A stretch of 64,000 nucleotides of DNA, taken from assembly GCA_964017065.1 (NCBI GenBank), contig OZ024785.1, positions 5,204,640-5,268,639 on the forward strand, in the 5' to 3' direction. Each line of letters starts with the position of its first letter. The stretch's first letter is position 1. This document shows, in pieces, positions 48,001-61,769 of this stretch. A model generated the notes under the pieces. The model had not been told where the DNA came from. It was given only the letters and a program-made list of their open reading frames with translations, and did no database searches. Both the position numbers and the translations under genes were made by a program. The stretch comes from Haliclona indistincta. Lineage: Eukaryota; Porifera; Demospongiae; Haplosclerida; Chalinidae.

Positions 48001-51000
48001 GAAGAGTTCAAAATTGATCTGTACTCACCCACTAAGGCCACCAATTCACTCCATGTTGCTGCTAAAAAGGGTTACGCTAAATTTGTTTTGCTAGCATTGG
48101 ACTCTGGCTTTACTAAACTGTTGACATACGACAATGAAGATAATATGTATCCAGTGGAACTTGCCTTAGAGCAAGAACACTATGGTATTGCAGCACCGAT
48201 GCTCAGAGTCATGAATGACCGGTGAGTATTGTGGGCTATCTTATCACCACAAATTAACAGGAAATGCAAAAATAAAATACTTGCTCTCCCAGTGTGAAAT
48301 TCTTTCACTGCTACGAGCACAAAAAGCGAGATTATAAATATTGCTGATATAATACAAAGTAGACACTCCTTTTCAGCAGTAATACACATTGTTTTGTTCA
48401 CCATGCAGCAAACTATGTCTCGCAGGATCCAGTGAAATTGCTAATAATAATCCTACTCCTGGTCCAAGAGTCAATTTCAGACGTCTTTTGGCTGATATGA
48501 AATGGTCAGTATAATTATTGCAAGGCAAGAATAATTATTTTAAGGGTCAATAAAATTAATAAGAACATTTTACCATTCAAGATGAGAAATTAAAAGCCAG
48601 TTTGTACTGATTACGAAATTTTGGTGTTAGAATAATTTTGTCTTCCGTCCTTGCGACAAACATTAACACATGAAAATTAACACACAATGCATTGTGTTAA
48701 TTTTCATGTGTTAATGTGTTTCATGTCATAATGGGCACGCCCGGGGTGTGTACTGTTTGTCCACTCAATTTTCGCTTCAAAACTGGCAGTACAGAAATCA
48801 AAGTTTAGCCATTTTTCATGTTTTGTATTCTAACACTAAGTTCCAAAAACAGAAATTGCAGCCTATTTTCTAAATTTTGTCCTGTTCTAAACAAAATAAA
48901 CTATCATACTATCACCAGCTAAAATCCTGTGTACGGTACTGTTTGTCCACCAATATTTCATGTTTGAGTCGAGTCTCAGAAAATGAATAATAATTATTAT
49001 TGTAATGCATCTTATTCGTGGTACTCGATCAAATTTGGATAAAGACCAAGTATATGGGTGTGGCCTGCACCACACTTTAGTAAAGTTACATGTTCGCTAA
49101 TAAATTATGTGTGTTTGCGTAATAAATTAAGTGTGTATCCTACAAGCATGTTAATGCTAATAATAAATAATATTATCATAATTATGTGCACACACTCTTC
49201 CTGCCTTTAAAACTTAATTGCACGCAGAGCACAACACAAGCAATCCACCAGGGCCACATGTGCAAGCCAGGGTACCTGTAGTAAACAGGTACTATGCACA
49301 GTACTACGCAACCTCCTGGTCGAAGAACTTGCAGGAGAACTAACAGTGTGCCTCTTACTGCAGGTGCCACCCCAACATTAGTAGATGATGATCGCCAGTC
49401 ATGTCTAAGACCAGAATAGGTGGGGTGGAAGTACACATAGTAATAGGATTAGTGTGAGTACGTAGGAAGGAAGAGGAGGAGTAAGATAGAGTGTGTGTGT
49501 GACGCAGGTAATAATATTATAGGGACGTAGAATTAATTATGACATGCTAATGATGAGATGGATACTTAAATTTCTTTAGTGTCAGCAGTCGTCTTCATAG
49601 TGCGTAATACACCATTGACCATAAAAAATGGATATGCATGGTCTTGGTAGTAAATTGTTTTGGATCTCCATTGGAGACAAATTAACCAGACTTAATAGAC
49701 TGAAACTTCTGTTTTAATAGACTGAAACTTCTGTTTTTTAAACAGAGCGTTAAGATACAAAACATAAAAAATGGCTTAAATTTTGATTTTTGAACTGCCA
49801 GTCTTGGAGCAAACATTGAGTGGACAAACAGTACACACACCATGCCCATTATACATGGAGCTAGCAACGAAAATTAAATAACAGAATGATTTAACAGATG
49901 AGAATTTTAACAAAAATTCCCAGTAAAATAATACATTAATCCACAAAATGTATATTACAGTAGAGATTTTAGTGAATAGATTTTCTTTTGCTTTTAATAG
50001 CAAATGTGAAGAACACATGACATTTGCCAGTAATTCAGTGAGTTAATGACTATATGTAATAATTTATAATAATTACTTACATTTGTACATTTTTACAGCT
50101 TCAGGATTGTGTAGTAGCTATCCTGGACTCTACAATAGATCATGATATTGGTAGGAACTATCATGATGTGCTAGAGGTTGACAGTGAAGGAAACACACCT
50201 GAGAAGAGGTCGGACTTTGACTCTCCCTTTGAGCATAGCATTAAAATCATCATGAGACATCAGGAATATCCCCAGGTAACCACACATACAATGCTGTGTT
50301 TCTAGTGATAATATGTGTATTACTAGTTCAAGGCCATCATTGATCATGAAAGTTTTCAATCTCTTGTAAATTGCAAATGGAAAAAATACGGTCGAAAAAT
50401 ATTCCTGTAAGTACACAATGTCTATTACTAATTTAATATAGTGGCATTTTCTCTGATAGACTAAACTTCGTGACATATTTATTTTTCCTGGCTTTACTAA
50501 CAACTACGTTTGTTCTTGGAGCCACCAAAGCTGGTAGCCCATCTGAGTATAACCAGCTATTGGATTGGTTCAGACTGTTCTGTGAGATTGTGCTCTTGTT
50601 GCTGATTATTGTTGACATCATGCTCGAAATAAAGCAGTTCTAGTAAGGAGTCTAATAAATTATAGATCATTGGTACATGTAGATATGATGTGCATCTTAT
50701 TCTACAGCTTCACCGAGCTTGTGAATCGTTATTCATTTAGAAAAAAATGTATGGTGTATTTTACTGATTGGACTAACTGGCTCGATGGTCTTGCCATTTT
50801 GCTGACATTATTGGTTATACCACTTCGAATTGCTGATCTTGATGAGCAGTGGGTGTTTGTGGCTCTGGCATACATTTTACACTGTTTGAGAGTATTTAAG
50901 TATGCCATCATCATAAAGTAAGTCAAATTGTTTATGAAATAAATGTGTTCTTGAATTCACACTTATAGGTCTTTTGCAGTTTATGTAAAAACACTTTTTC

Positions 51001-52265
51001 AGATAATCAAAAGTGACATTTTACAGTTCGTGGCAGTGTTTCTAGTTGTAATTATTTCATTTGGAGGTGGATTATACTTTTCCTTGAGAGCAGACACTTG
51101 CAGACTAGCTGATCAAATGACAACTGATGAAGTTGGATTAAACTTCACTCCTGCAATCAACATCAGTTTCTGTCTACATCCAGATGAAACAAGGTGAGGA
51201 TACTACCAGGTGTAGTATGTGTTGATAAACTTACATACAGTCAAATATACCGGTCGTGGTTGACTGGAATACGTCTGCTTATTGAGGGAAATATTATTGA
51301 CCCGTACATTTTTGGAGATCGAGGATTCTGGCAAGTTTTTTTAGTATCAAGTTACCCATAATTATTGATCATGTTCTTTGTCCTTCATCAGGTGGTTTAG
51401 TGTTATAATCTACATGGTATTCCTGTTCTTGGTGGCAGTAATAATGCTCAACCTGCTTATTGCTCAGTTCAACAAGAGCTATGAAGAGATTACAAAAACT
51501 GCTATAAAGGCAATCACTCCTGACAGAGCCAAGATTCTTTTTAAACAGGAAACATCACTATGGATCATCTTTTGTGTGAGGCAAAATACATGCATTAGTG
51601 TATACTTGCTGTTTCACAATTTCTTGTTTTATATCTAGAATAAGTTCGGTTTGAGACAGATAAGGACAAATTTCATGGCTTCATCAAAAATCGATGATGG
51701 TTAGTTTGCAAGTTTCATTGCAAGGACAGGAAAAGCTACCATGCATGTAGGGGTAACTTTTTTCTAAAATTATTATAATTTTCATGTAGAAAAAAATAAT
51801 AATGTCAGTGATTTTGGAAAAATTCGCGATCACCTCTTATCATCAGCCAGCAAAGATCAGAAACAATTCAGAGGTGAACTATACTTTGTGAACATTAAGT
51901 TTTGGTCTCACTTTCTCTCTCGTATTCTTCAGAGTTACGAGCACATTTGAAAGAGGTCAAAGACAATATTGCAAAGAGCACCAAAGAGCAAGATTGTTTA
52001 AGAGAAGAGATGAATAAGCAAGCAGCACAAATACAGCAGACTGTCCAGTCAGACTTGAGTAGTCAGAGTGAAGTGGTCAAGGAACTACAGAGGGAAGTGA
52101 GAAGTCTAGCAGCATCTCTTCGTGAGCAGACGGAGCTAGTTATAGAGCAGCAGAGACAAAACAAGTAAGGAGTAAGAGCAAGCTTACTCTATTTGTTTGT
52201 TTTTCTTTGATAGAAAATCTCTTGGAGAGGTGAAGGATATTTTGCAGCAAGTACTAAACAAATGA
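45038..52265 (+). CDS. TRP-like ion channel with a triplicated N-terminal module (28 exons)
   Basis: I read 28 exons in one consistent frame, 4,065 nt and 1,354 residues. They are 45038-45073, 45126-45236, 45285-45527, 45580-45672, 45728-45772, 45825-45917, 45965-46165, 46221-46295, 46349-46384, 46441-46557, 46609-46926, 46985-47122, 47189-47407, 47458-47685, 47741-47911, 47959-48221, 48409-48508, 50099-50275, 50327-50406, 50460-50642, 50708-50917, 50969-51193, 51241-51330, 51392-51575, 51639-51699, 51790-51873, 51933-52164, 52214-52265. Residues 1-500 hold three related helical modules. Ankyrin-like units follow (PLYILAARRGSHF; NSLHVAAKKGYAKF). Six membrane segments lie at about 916-1180, with a pore-like loop WLTGIRLLIEGNII and the TRP-type sixth helix FLVAVIMLNLLIAQFNKSYEE. 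A coiled coil ends the chain (about 1240-1350). The architecture fits TRP cation channels of the plasma membrane; subfamily is unclear. The start is the first ATG in frame, and earlier exons are possible. Confidence 0.8.
48655..48721. repeat. Perfect hairpin in channel intron 17
   Basis: aacattaacacatgaaaatt with its exact complement, around a CAATGCATTG centre. Confidence 0.8.
48720..49860. mobile_element. Inverted-repeat element in channel intron 17
   Basis: The left arm (about 48727-48860) with gtactgtttgtccactcaat is matched in inverse near 49724-49855. It makes this intron 1,590 bp in a gene whose introns are mostly under 110 bp. No ORF of note. Confidence 0.7.
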
Positions 52266-54349
52266 AACCTTCACTCAGTCCTTTCTATAGTGCATGCTGT
52301 TGAATAATTATTAATATCTTGTAATTAATCAGCTAAGTGGTTTGATGTATGTTTAGTGGTTTAGATAACATGTTTAACAGACTAGTTTTTTGTAAATTAG
52401 TTTAGTGGTTCAGACTGTGGTATTGAATTGTTTGTGGAATCGTGTTGTTTTAGTAGCCAGTTTCCGTTTTGGTTTCCTCAGGATAAATTTATTCTAGTTT
52501 TAGTTTTATTTATCACTTCTCATAGTGTTATAGTATTAGTATAGTATAACTTGGTTTTAGTTTTAGTACACCAAATTGTTATATAGATACCCGTGCGCAG
52601 TATGCGCGAGGGTTATGCGTTTGTGTCCGTCTATTAAGGCCACCAACTTTTGTCGCTTCGTCGCATATCAAAACCTTTGTCAAAAGTACCATGTATTACG
52701 AAATACACGTCACGTAGAGCGCGTTAACAATCTCCTGTACTAAACCATGCACTAATCATGTATGAAAAAATATATTTCTCTACTTTTAGGCTCACAGATC
52801 CGTATTATCAACTCAGTTCGGCCGGAATTGCAATGCCAAGAGTGTCAGCTTCATGACAGCATGTATATTAGCCTTCAGATACATTCGGAACCTCTCGTAC
52901 TTTCGTGTTTTTCATACCTTGGTGTATACAATTGTAATGTAATTTTCAATTGCGAGCGTGCGCGTACAACACATAGGCGAATTAAAACGCGTCTAATAGT
53001 TAATCAATGGGTATTCCCCTTCCAGTTCGGATGGCATCAGATAGAGCGTTTCCTGAGCTTCTGTTTGGTACCAAATTCGTCTATGTGCTCCAGGTGGAAC
53101 TGCTCGTACTTTTATGTTATAGCTCAGACATACCCTATCAACAAGTGAGCTGTAGTTGCCTGATAGCTATAGGCTGGAATTTATAGCTAGCTGACCTGAG
53201 TGGCGAACGTGTGCATGCACTATGATAGTATATGGTTCATTTTTTTGAGCGTAGAAGTCCTGGAAGAAGCGTTTGCTGTGTTAGGCTGCTCGCGCCTGAT
53301 TCATTCTTATTCAGAACACGCCCATTTCGAAGTCTTCATGTATCAAAATAATTTGACATTTTTCAATGGTAGGTTTCAATATGGCAAGCAACTTTTGTCG
53401 CAAGTTTCGTACGACAAGTTGCCTGAAAATAGGATTGTTTCTATTTCGCGCAACATGTCGCATACATGTTTCAGGCGACTAGCGGCTGCGTGACTATGCA
53501 CCATACACAGAAAAACTTTTGTCGCCCGACTAGTCGCGCAACAAAAGTTGCTCAGTGTATGGTGGCCTGCCTCCCTATGTAGGGATGAACGAGAAAACAA
53601 GATGGCGGCTACATACAATGTATTAGCGTTCAAACGCTGATGTTTCGCGGCTTTCGCCAGGTGATGAATTTTAAACGTCCAAAGACACTTAGATCTGCTC
53701 TCTAGCGTTGCCCCATCTTACAGTGTTACTAAAGTGACGAACCTGGAAACGGTGAAAATCGAGTTTCGTCATCTTCGTTTTCTTCTTTCTTTCTTCAGCG
53801 CGCCTAGCGCCTTTATGCGAGCAGTGCCGAGACCAAAACACCCACGAACAGCCGTGAAATTCTCCTGGCAGGTGCATTTCGAACTTCGTTTTTAGCGAAA
53901 CGACGATATAAATTCAGCGACTTCTCGATCGTGATCCATTGTCAGCTAAGTGCTAGACGCCATTATTGTGATTGCGCAATACGCACGTGACCAAGCAGTG
54001 GTTAGCGCACGTGACCAAGCACCAGCTTGAGTATCGCCGCGCCGTATCAATCACAGAGAACACATAATTTATTTGTCTGGAGTCTTTGAAGAACGGTAAG
54101 CTCGTGTAAGATCACTATTCTGCGCTTGCCAGATTATTATAACCTGTCCTCCGTGTCTACAAACAAGTGTGGGCGGGGCTCGTATGCACTGCATGTATGC
54201 GTAGGCGAGCTGATATGACAATCAATAATAATATTTTTAGCTGTTTAAAGAAAAGGCATCAACAACAGTAAAAGTAAACTAATGGTGGAAACAAAGACGG
54301 CTCAGTACATGCATGATATTGAACTTCACTGAAAAAGGACACAAACAAG
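52266..54349. other. Intergenic; one unexplained ORF and dispersed repeats
   Basis: A plus-strand frame at 52762-53148 (128 codons, MKKYISLLLGSQIRI) has no recognised domain and no splice context. The sequence acttttgtcgc and inverted partners between 52648 and 53560 mark a dispersed repeat. I see no gene. Confidence 0.4.
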
Positions 54350-54718
54350 AAAATTAAAAAGATTTCTATCGAAATCAAAAGGATGTAGTGATGAAGAAAT
54401 CTACTACTGGTACACAATGTAAACCAACAAGATACAACCATGGAATGGTAACACGATTGACTTGCTAACAGACCATAGATCCCTACATCAGTGGCTGTAC
54501 TATTTTTGTCACAAGCTGAATTCAATTTAATGCACGTCATGTGTCAGTCAACAGCAACTAGCTGAACTAGAGCCACTGATGTAGGGATCTATGGTCTGTT
54601 AGCAAGTCAATCATGTTACCATTCCATGGTTATATCTTGTTGGTTTACATTGTGGACCAGTAGTAGATTTCTTCATCACTACATCCTTTTGATTTCGATA
54701 GAAATCTTTTTAATTTTC
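54350..54718. mobile_element. Foldback element, arms of about 155 bp
   Basis: The left arm (54350-54505) and right arm (54565-54718) are inverse copies with atccctacatcagtggct / agccactgatgtagggat at the inner ends. A single arm recurs at 44926-45020. A dispersed tgtgtcgtcaaaaaacacgc repeat follows at 54736 and also lies in the integrase intron at 29308. Confidence 0.8.
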
Positions 54719-55264
54719 TATATTATGTGTGTGTGTATGTGTCGTCAAAAAACACGCCTGTTTGCGTCTCACAGCTTGAAAATCTCCACGAAAACACTCT
54801 GCAGGTTGTTCACTGAATTTATAGTCCTATGAAGACGTTTTCTGAGCTGGCAAGCCTTGCTTGAGCGGCTAATCCATGGCTTTCTAAAGCTACGTGTCTA
54901 TGTAAGAACACTTTATGGTATTGTGGGTGTGTCACCCAACCTCCTATCGATCAATGTCGATGTCCTCACTCAGTCTCACATGTATACCGTACGTCAGACT
55001 TCTTGAGGCCTATGAGTATGGCTATAGCTACGGTATCAGTCTTTAATTCTTGATGCTTTCTGTGAAGTGCCAATCAACTGTGTGTCATCTAGTGTATCGG
55101 TGACCAACCATTACTTGAAGCACATTCCAAGCACAAATACAGTCCTTAGAAACAAATTGGAGTCCATTAACAAATTTGCTGCTAATTAAGATCTGCACTA
55201 AGCGTTGGTCCAGCCCTTCTCCTTTGTCTCACCTTGGTTGGTCTGACTTAGCTACTCGCCGTTG

Positions 55265-57006
55265 TGTATCAGTGCAACCAGCTTGAACAATAAGCCGATC
55301 TCCTTCAGCAACTGACAGAGAGGAAGAGGATGAGAGAGGGAATACAGCTTGCTCCCATGATGTGTCAGCAGCTGGTGATGTTGAGAATTAAAGAGGTTTC
55401 TTCGTCAAGATGAAGATCAAACCAAGTCACAATGGCGTCTACCACACCAGCACATGAGACAGACAGAGATAACCGATTAGATGGAAGAAGAATCTATACA
55501 CAGAGACAGCAGAATAAGGAACACACAGACTACTGCACACCAACATACAACATACTCAAACCAACTGAGCACGGTACTAGTTGTAAGTCTAATAGTAGGT
55601 ACTAAATAGTACCACAAAGGCATCACCTTTATGTCTAACAGGACAGGTCAGACAGAATGTATTTCGTAGACACATTTCACATGCAACATTTGTAGACAAT
55701 AAATTTACATTACGATTTGATTACAACCATTTAAAGCAAATCTTTAAGTAACACTAAGGTGTAGGGAAAAAAAATAAACAAACTATACTGACAAACAAAC
55801 ATAAAAACAACTAATTAAAAAAAATTTATATATTAGGAAAAAATTTTGATGTATACCTGAGGGTCAGTGAAGTTAAACTCCAGTGCCTTGACGGCACTAG
55901 TCAGCAGTTGGTACCCACCAGGAGCACTGTTGAGCCGCTCACAGGTGTATGGCTCCTTCACTAATCCTTCTCTTGTGGCTGCGTCTCTCGTCCTGGTAGC
56001 ATCTGCTGGATAGTAGCTGGTGTCACTAGTCTTACAACTGCCCTCAACTTGTGTGTGCTCAAATGTAACACCACAAATTGAATTTTGGAGCAGCCTAGAC
56101 AAACACACAATAATGTCGTCAAATTTTGTTGAGAGTTGCTAACCTACTTTGTCTTCTGATTTCCAGACATTCCACTGCACACACGTACACTGTTGCACCA
56201 CATGGGATCACATGACCTGTTGAGGCAATCTGATTGGTTGGTTGAGCAGCAGCTGTAGGTCTCACAAGCAGGTCACTCCAAGCGTGTCTAAGCGTGGGAA
56301 TAATCATCTCACCCAGTAACCCAGCATCAACTGTCTCAGTCACCACCAGAGATAATCTGCAAAAATATTGTTCACTGATGTCAAATGAGTTTTCCCGTAC
56401 CTTTTTGGAATATCTTTGGGGACGGAAAGCTTAGTTGAAAGTGAGTGTAGAAGAGTGACTTGGTCAGACATGTTGTTAGCAGTGAAGACATCACGAGACA
56501 GCTTCACCATCACTCCGGACAACTCACATGCATACACTGATCTGCTTCCTGCTCGTACCGCCATCATGCTATTCGAATGAGGTAAAATGATGAAATGGTA
56601 AGACCAATACAAACCTCAGTATGCCTGTACCAGAACCAATATCTAACACAGAACAGTCTCGTGATCTCCTCACGGCTCTCAAAATGGCTCTGAAGTAACT
56701 TGAGTTTCTCTGTACGTCGTTGAGCATAGCAAAGTGCCAGCGATCCACCATTTTCTCATGTAGATGGCGCACGTTCTCTTTCACGGCTGGATTGTTTGGG
56801 TTAAGCTCGAGGGCACGATCAAAGAAGAACTCAGACTGTTCGTACAGCTGCTCGTCAAGACATTTCTGTGCTATTAGTAACATTGCTGAGGCATTGTCGT
56901 GGTAGTGTGGATAGGCCTGTCTTAGTAGCACCACTAGCTGGTCAGTAGACTCTTGCGAACAGCAATCAATGTCCTCTAGACTTGCTGCTAGCGATGAAAG
57001 ATCCAT
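55265..57006 (-). pseudogene. Truncated duplicate of PRMT9 (exons 1-4 and part of exon 5)
   Basis: Exons 57006-56615, 56568-56401, 56356-56144, 56094-55857 and a partial exon 55493 to about 55265 match the intact gene at 1745-5150, with identical exon lengths for the first four. SAM motif I (VLDIGSGTGIL) and the double-E loop are kept. In exon 5 there is a 4-nt insertion near 55385-55395 that shifts the frame, and homology stops at about 55265, so the second half of the protein is absent. Several amino-acid changes occur (for example RRSQDC to RRSRDC, CPEIRR to CLEIRR). It can at most make a truncated protein with the first methyltransferase half. Confidence 0.88.
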
Positions 57007-57485
57007 ACCTCTTGTTCGGGGACACGCGGTTCACATTGCCGCGTAAAGATTGAGCGCCAATTTTGAATTTCTATAAAGTGTGGAGGGAAAGAGCGGTAAA
57101 TCAGTCTGCTGGAGATTGCTCATCGTCGCTACCTGAAGGACTAGAAATACTCTTGACTTGAGAAATAACGACGTAGCCAGAGCTGAAGAGCCGTTACAAC
57201 GCTGTTGCAAGTGTCTCAAATGGTTAGTCAACAGTTTAGTGTGACGAGAATGTGCGACTACCTTTCTTTCCTTCATAGCCAGAAAAGTCAGCTTACCCAC
57301 GACCAACTAGCTGTAGCTACAGCTAGTTGGTCGAACAAGCTATCTCAGAAATTCGACCATCAGTTTACTGGAAGACAGACAGTAGTATCATCTTTCTCGC
57401 TCACAGCTTGACTGTGACCTCTACACGAAACTTTGGCTGTTCGCTACTACTATACAACAGTAAAGAAGAGCGCTAGTGTTCAACA

Positions 57486-60400
57486 ATGGCTCTCGTAAAG
57501 AAAGACACGGCCAACATTGAGTGAGTTAGTTTACGCGCCTTTTTTAAATTTCAAATTGCTCTCATCACATTCAGATACTAAACGAGTGTGTAAACTAGCT
57601 ACAGGACACGACGCTGTCTACTGTGGTTGCTCTACCATTGCTAGCTACTGGGTCTGCTCTCTGCTACTGGCTCTACTCTCTGCTACCACTGACCTTATCT
57701 ACCAAAAATTTTACGGTACCAGTAATTTATAGTTGTTCTAAGGTTATGTACAAATGCTAAGCACCATAGTAACCATGGATGCTACACTTTCTATGGCACA
57801 AGAGAGTGTACCATCTGTGGTTTTAGCAATGCTAGGCTGTATGATAGCAATGTTAGAATGTATTAGCATGCTAGTTTACTATATGCGTGCGATGTGACAT
57901 CATGGACAAGGTTAGTGAGTGTTTGTATGTATCTGCTAGCGCGGCATGACAGTGAGTGAGTCAGTGAGAGTGTATTATGAATCATCTTTAATAATGTTGC
58001 ATGTGATATTGCTGTGCTGTTTCATTCAATTTTAATGCATTGATGTATGTTAGCTAGTGTAGTAAAAGCCTTAGGACGAACATTGTGTAGTATAGGTAGT
58101 GCAGTCAAAGCCTTAGCCAGGTAGATAGATATATAGCTAGGTAGTGTAGTCAAAGCTTTATATAGGTAGATAGCTATCAAGAGAGCATGAAGAGGAGCAG
58201 ATCAAGAACCAGACAAGATCACCATCAATCCAGATCAAAGATAGCTACCAATCAAATCAAGATCACTGTCAATCAATCAAGATGACTAACAATCAATCAA
58301 GATCGCTACAAATCAATCCAGATCACTACCAGTCAAGTAGTACGGTCTCATTCCCTATCATATGGAACCAGTGTATGAGGTCAGTACTGTATGTTAGCAG
58401 CATTGGTCACTCAATCCACTACAGGGTCCAGTGTATAAACTCCTAACATCAACTGGAGTTCAGGAATGGGACTAGCAGTGAAACACACTGGACCATGAGG
58501 TAACAGTAGCTAGTGATCTGTAACACACTCAATCACCTTTACCCACTACAGCTTCACTACATTATTGTTGATACTGATGGCTACCACAAGCACTGGTTCT
58601 GATGCTACTGGCTCTACCCTCTGCTACTGGCTCTACCCTCTGCTACTGGCTCTATCCTCTGCTACTGGCTCTACCCTCTGGTACTGGCTCTACTCTCTGC
58701 TACTGGCTTTATATTGTGGTACCAATAATGTGTAGTTGTTCTAAGGTTATGTACATGTGCTAAGCAGTATAGTAACCATGGATGCTACACTTTCTATGGC
58801 ACAAGAGAGTGTACTATCTGTGGTTTTAGCAATGCTAGGCTGTATAATAGCAATGTTAGAATGTATTTGCATGTCAGCATGTTAGCGTACGATAGATAGT
58901 AACAAGGTTAGTGAGTGTTTGTATGTATCTGCTAGCGCAGCATGACAGTGAGTGAGCCAGTGAGAGTGTAGTATGAATCATCTTTAATAATGTTGCATGT
59001 GATATTGCTGTGCTGTTTCATCCAATTTTAATGCATTGATGTATGTTAGCTAGTGTAGTCAAAGCATTAGGACGAACATTGTGTAGTATAGGTAGTGCAG
59101 TAATGGAGCCTTAGCCAGGTAGATAGATATATAGCTAGGTAGTGCAGTCAAAGCCTTAGCCAGGTAGATAGGTAGATAGCTTGGTAGTGTAGTCAAAGCT
59201 TTAGAAAGGTAGATAGCTATCAAGAGAGCATGAAGAGGAGCAGATCAAGAACCAGACAAGATCACCATCAATCCAGATCAAAGATAGCTACCAATCAAAT
59301 CAAGATCACTGTCAATCAATCAAGATGACTAACAATCAATCAAGATCGCTACAAATCAATCCAGATCACTATCAGTCAAGTACGGTCTCATTCCCTATCA
59401 TATGGAACCAGTGTATGAGGTCTGTGCCACATCACTGTATGCTAGCAGCATTGATCACTCAATCCACTACAGGGTCCAGTGTATAAACTCCTAACATCAA
59501 CTGGAGTTCAGGAATGGGATTAGCAGTGAAACACACTGGACCATGAGGTAACAGTAGCTAGTGATCTGTAACACACTCAATCACCTTTACCCACTACAGC
59601 TTCACTACATTATTGTTGATACTGATGGCTACCACAAGCACTGGTTCTGATGCTACTGGCTCTACCCTCTACTACTGGCTCTACTCTCTGCTACTGGCTC
59701 TACTCTCTGCTACTGGCTCTACTCTCTGCTACTGGCCGTACCCTCTGCTACTGGCTCTACTCTCTGCTACTGGCTTTATATTGCGGTACCAGTAATGTGT
59801 AGTTGTTCTAAGGTTATGTACAAATGCTAAGAATTATAATAACCATAGATGCTACACTTTCTTTGGCACAAGAGAGTGTACCATCTGTGGTTTTAGCAAT
59901 GCTAGGCTGTATGGTAGCAATGTTAGAATGTATTTGCATGCCAGCATGTTAGCGTGCGATAGATAGTAACAAGGTCAGTGAGTGTTTGTATGTATCTGCT
60001 AGCGCGGCATGACAGTGAGTGAGTCAGTGAGAGTGTATATTATGAATCATCTTTAATAATGTTGCATGTGATATTGCTGTGATATTTCATTCAATTTTAA
60101 TGCATTGATGTATGTTAGCTAGTGTAGTCAAAGCATTAGGACGAACATTGTGTAGTATAGGTAGTGCAGTCAAAGCCTTAGCCAGGTAGATAGGTAGATA
60201 GCTTGGTAGTGTAGTCAAAGCTTTAGAAAGGTAGATAGCTATCAAGAGAGCATGAAGAGGAGCAGATCAAGAACCAGACAAGATCACCATCAATCCAGAT
60301 CAAAGATAGCTACCTATCAAATCAAGATCACTATCAATCAATCAATCAAGATCACTACCAATCAATCAAGCAGTACGGTCTCATTCCCTATCACATGGAA

Positions 60401-61679
60401 CCAGTGTATGAGGTCAGTGCCACATCACTGTATGCTAGCAGCATTGATCACTCAATCCACTACAGGGTCCAGTGTATAAACTCCTAACATCAACTGGAGT
60501 TCAGGAATGGGACTAGCAGTGAAACACACTGGACCATGAGGTAACAGTAGCTTGTGATCTGTAACACACTCAATCACCTTTACCCACTACAGCTTCACTA
60601 CATTATTGTTGCTACCGATGGCTACCACAAGCACTGGTTCTGATGCTACTGGCTCTACTCCCTGCTACTTGCTCTACCCTCTGCTACTGGCTCTACTCTC
60701 TGCTACTGGCTCTACTCTCTGCTACTGGCTTTATATTGCGGTACCAGTAATGTGTAGTTGTTCTAAGGGTATGTACAAATGCTAAGCAGTATAGTAACCA
60801 TGGTTGCTACACTTTCTATGGCACAAGAGAGTGTACCATCTGTGGTTTTAGCAATGCTAGGCTGTATGGTAGCAATGTTAGAATGTATTAGCATGCTAGT
60901 TTACTATGCGTGCGATGTGACATCATGGACAAGGACAGGTCAGTGAGTGCATGTATGTATCTGCTAGCGCGGCATGACAGTGAGTGAGTCAGTGAGAGTG
61001 TATTATGAATCATCTTTAATAATGTTGCATGTGATATTGCTGTGCTGTTTCATTGATGTATGTTAGCTAGTGTAGTCAAAGCATTAGTACGAACATTGTT
61101 TAGTATAGGTAGTGCAGTGATGGAGCTTTAGCCAGGTAGATGTAGCCTAAGCTTTAGGAAGAGGTAAAGAGTATGAAGATCAAGTCCAGGTTCTACTGAT
61201 GGATCATGGCGGCAGAAAGAGTTGAAGACAAACTGGTGATGGGATGACTTGTAAAATGATAACAAAGCGTTTGTTCTGTAGGAATTAAACACCTGCAGAC
61301 CACTTCATTTTTTGAGCGAAGTACCTGCTCAAAAGGGCCTCTTCAAGGAAAGTTATGGAAGTCTGTATCTAGCTAACTGACTGCTGGAGACAAACTGGTG
61401 ATGGACATGACTTGTAATGTAACAAAGCGTTTTGTTCTGTAGATAAGCACCTGTTCAAAAGGGCCTCTTCAAAGAAAGTTATGGCAGTATTCTTGTCTTC
61501 TTTTGGAATCAAACTGGTGATGTACATTAACTTGTAATATGTTCAGAAGGCATTTCATTCTGTAGGATACCAAAGACAGATGTCATGTCAGCATTATTAC
61601 AAATTATTTTAATTCTGAGCTGTTTTGTTTGTTCAACTGCAGATACAAGAAACAAGTAGAACAAGTGTCTACATTTTAA
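57486..61679 (+). CDS. Possible tiny two-exon gene divergent from the PRMT9 duplicate (copy B)
   Basis: Exon 1 (57486-57520, MALVKKDTANI, donor gtgagt) and exon 2 (61643-61679, acceptor ttcaactgcag, EYKKQVEQVSTF then stop) mirror the pair at 6700/14777. Start, splice phases and stop are kept; differences are a few substitutions, some silent. The start is 479 bp from the PRMT9 duplicate's ATG. Function unknown; a longer gene with unseen exons is possible. Confidence 0.35.
57729..61140 (+). repeat. Macrosatellite array B: four units
   Basis: Units begin at about 57729, 58732, 59802 and 60755 with the same internal order as array A, including the 19-bp minisatellite. The array has half the copies of array A. 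The tail with gacaaactggtgatgg segments follows to about 61620. Confidence 0.9.
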
Positions 61680-61769
61680 CAAATATGATGTACTATCTCT
61701 AATGTACGGTCTACCCTAAGATCCATTGTATAGGTACAGCCCCTAAAGTCGAACCAATCCTTACTACCT

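Noticed and set aside
57031..57306. 91-codon minus frame (and its partner at 6155-6496) as a conserved upstream gene
   Set aside because: The frame is interrupted or altered differently in the two duplicated copies, so it is not conserved as coding sequence.
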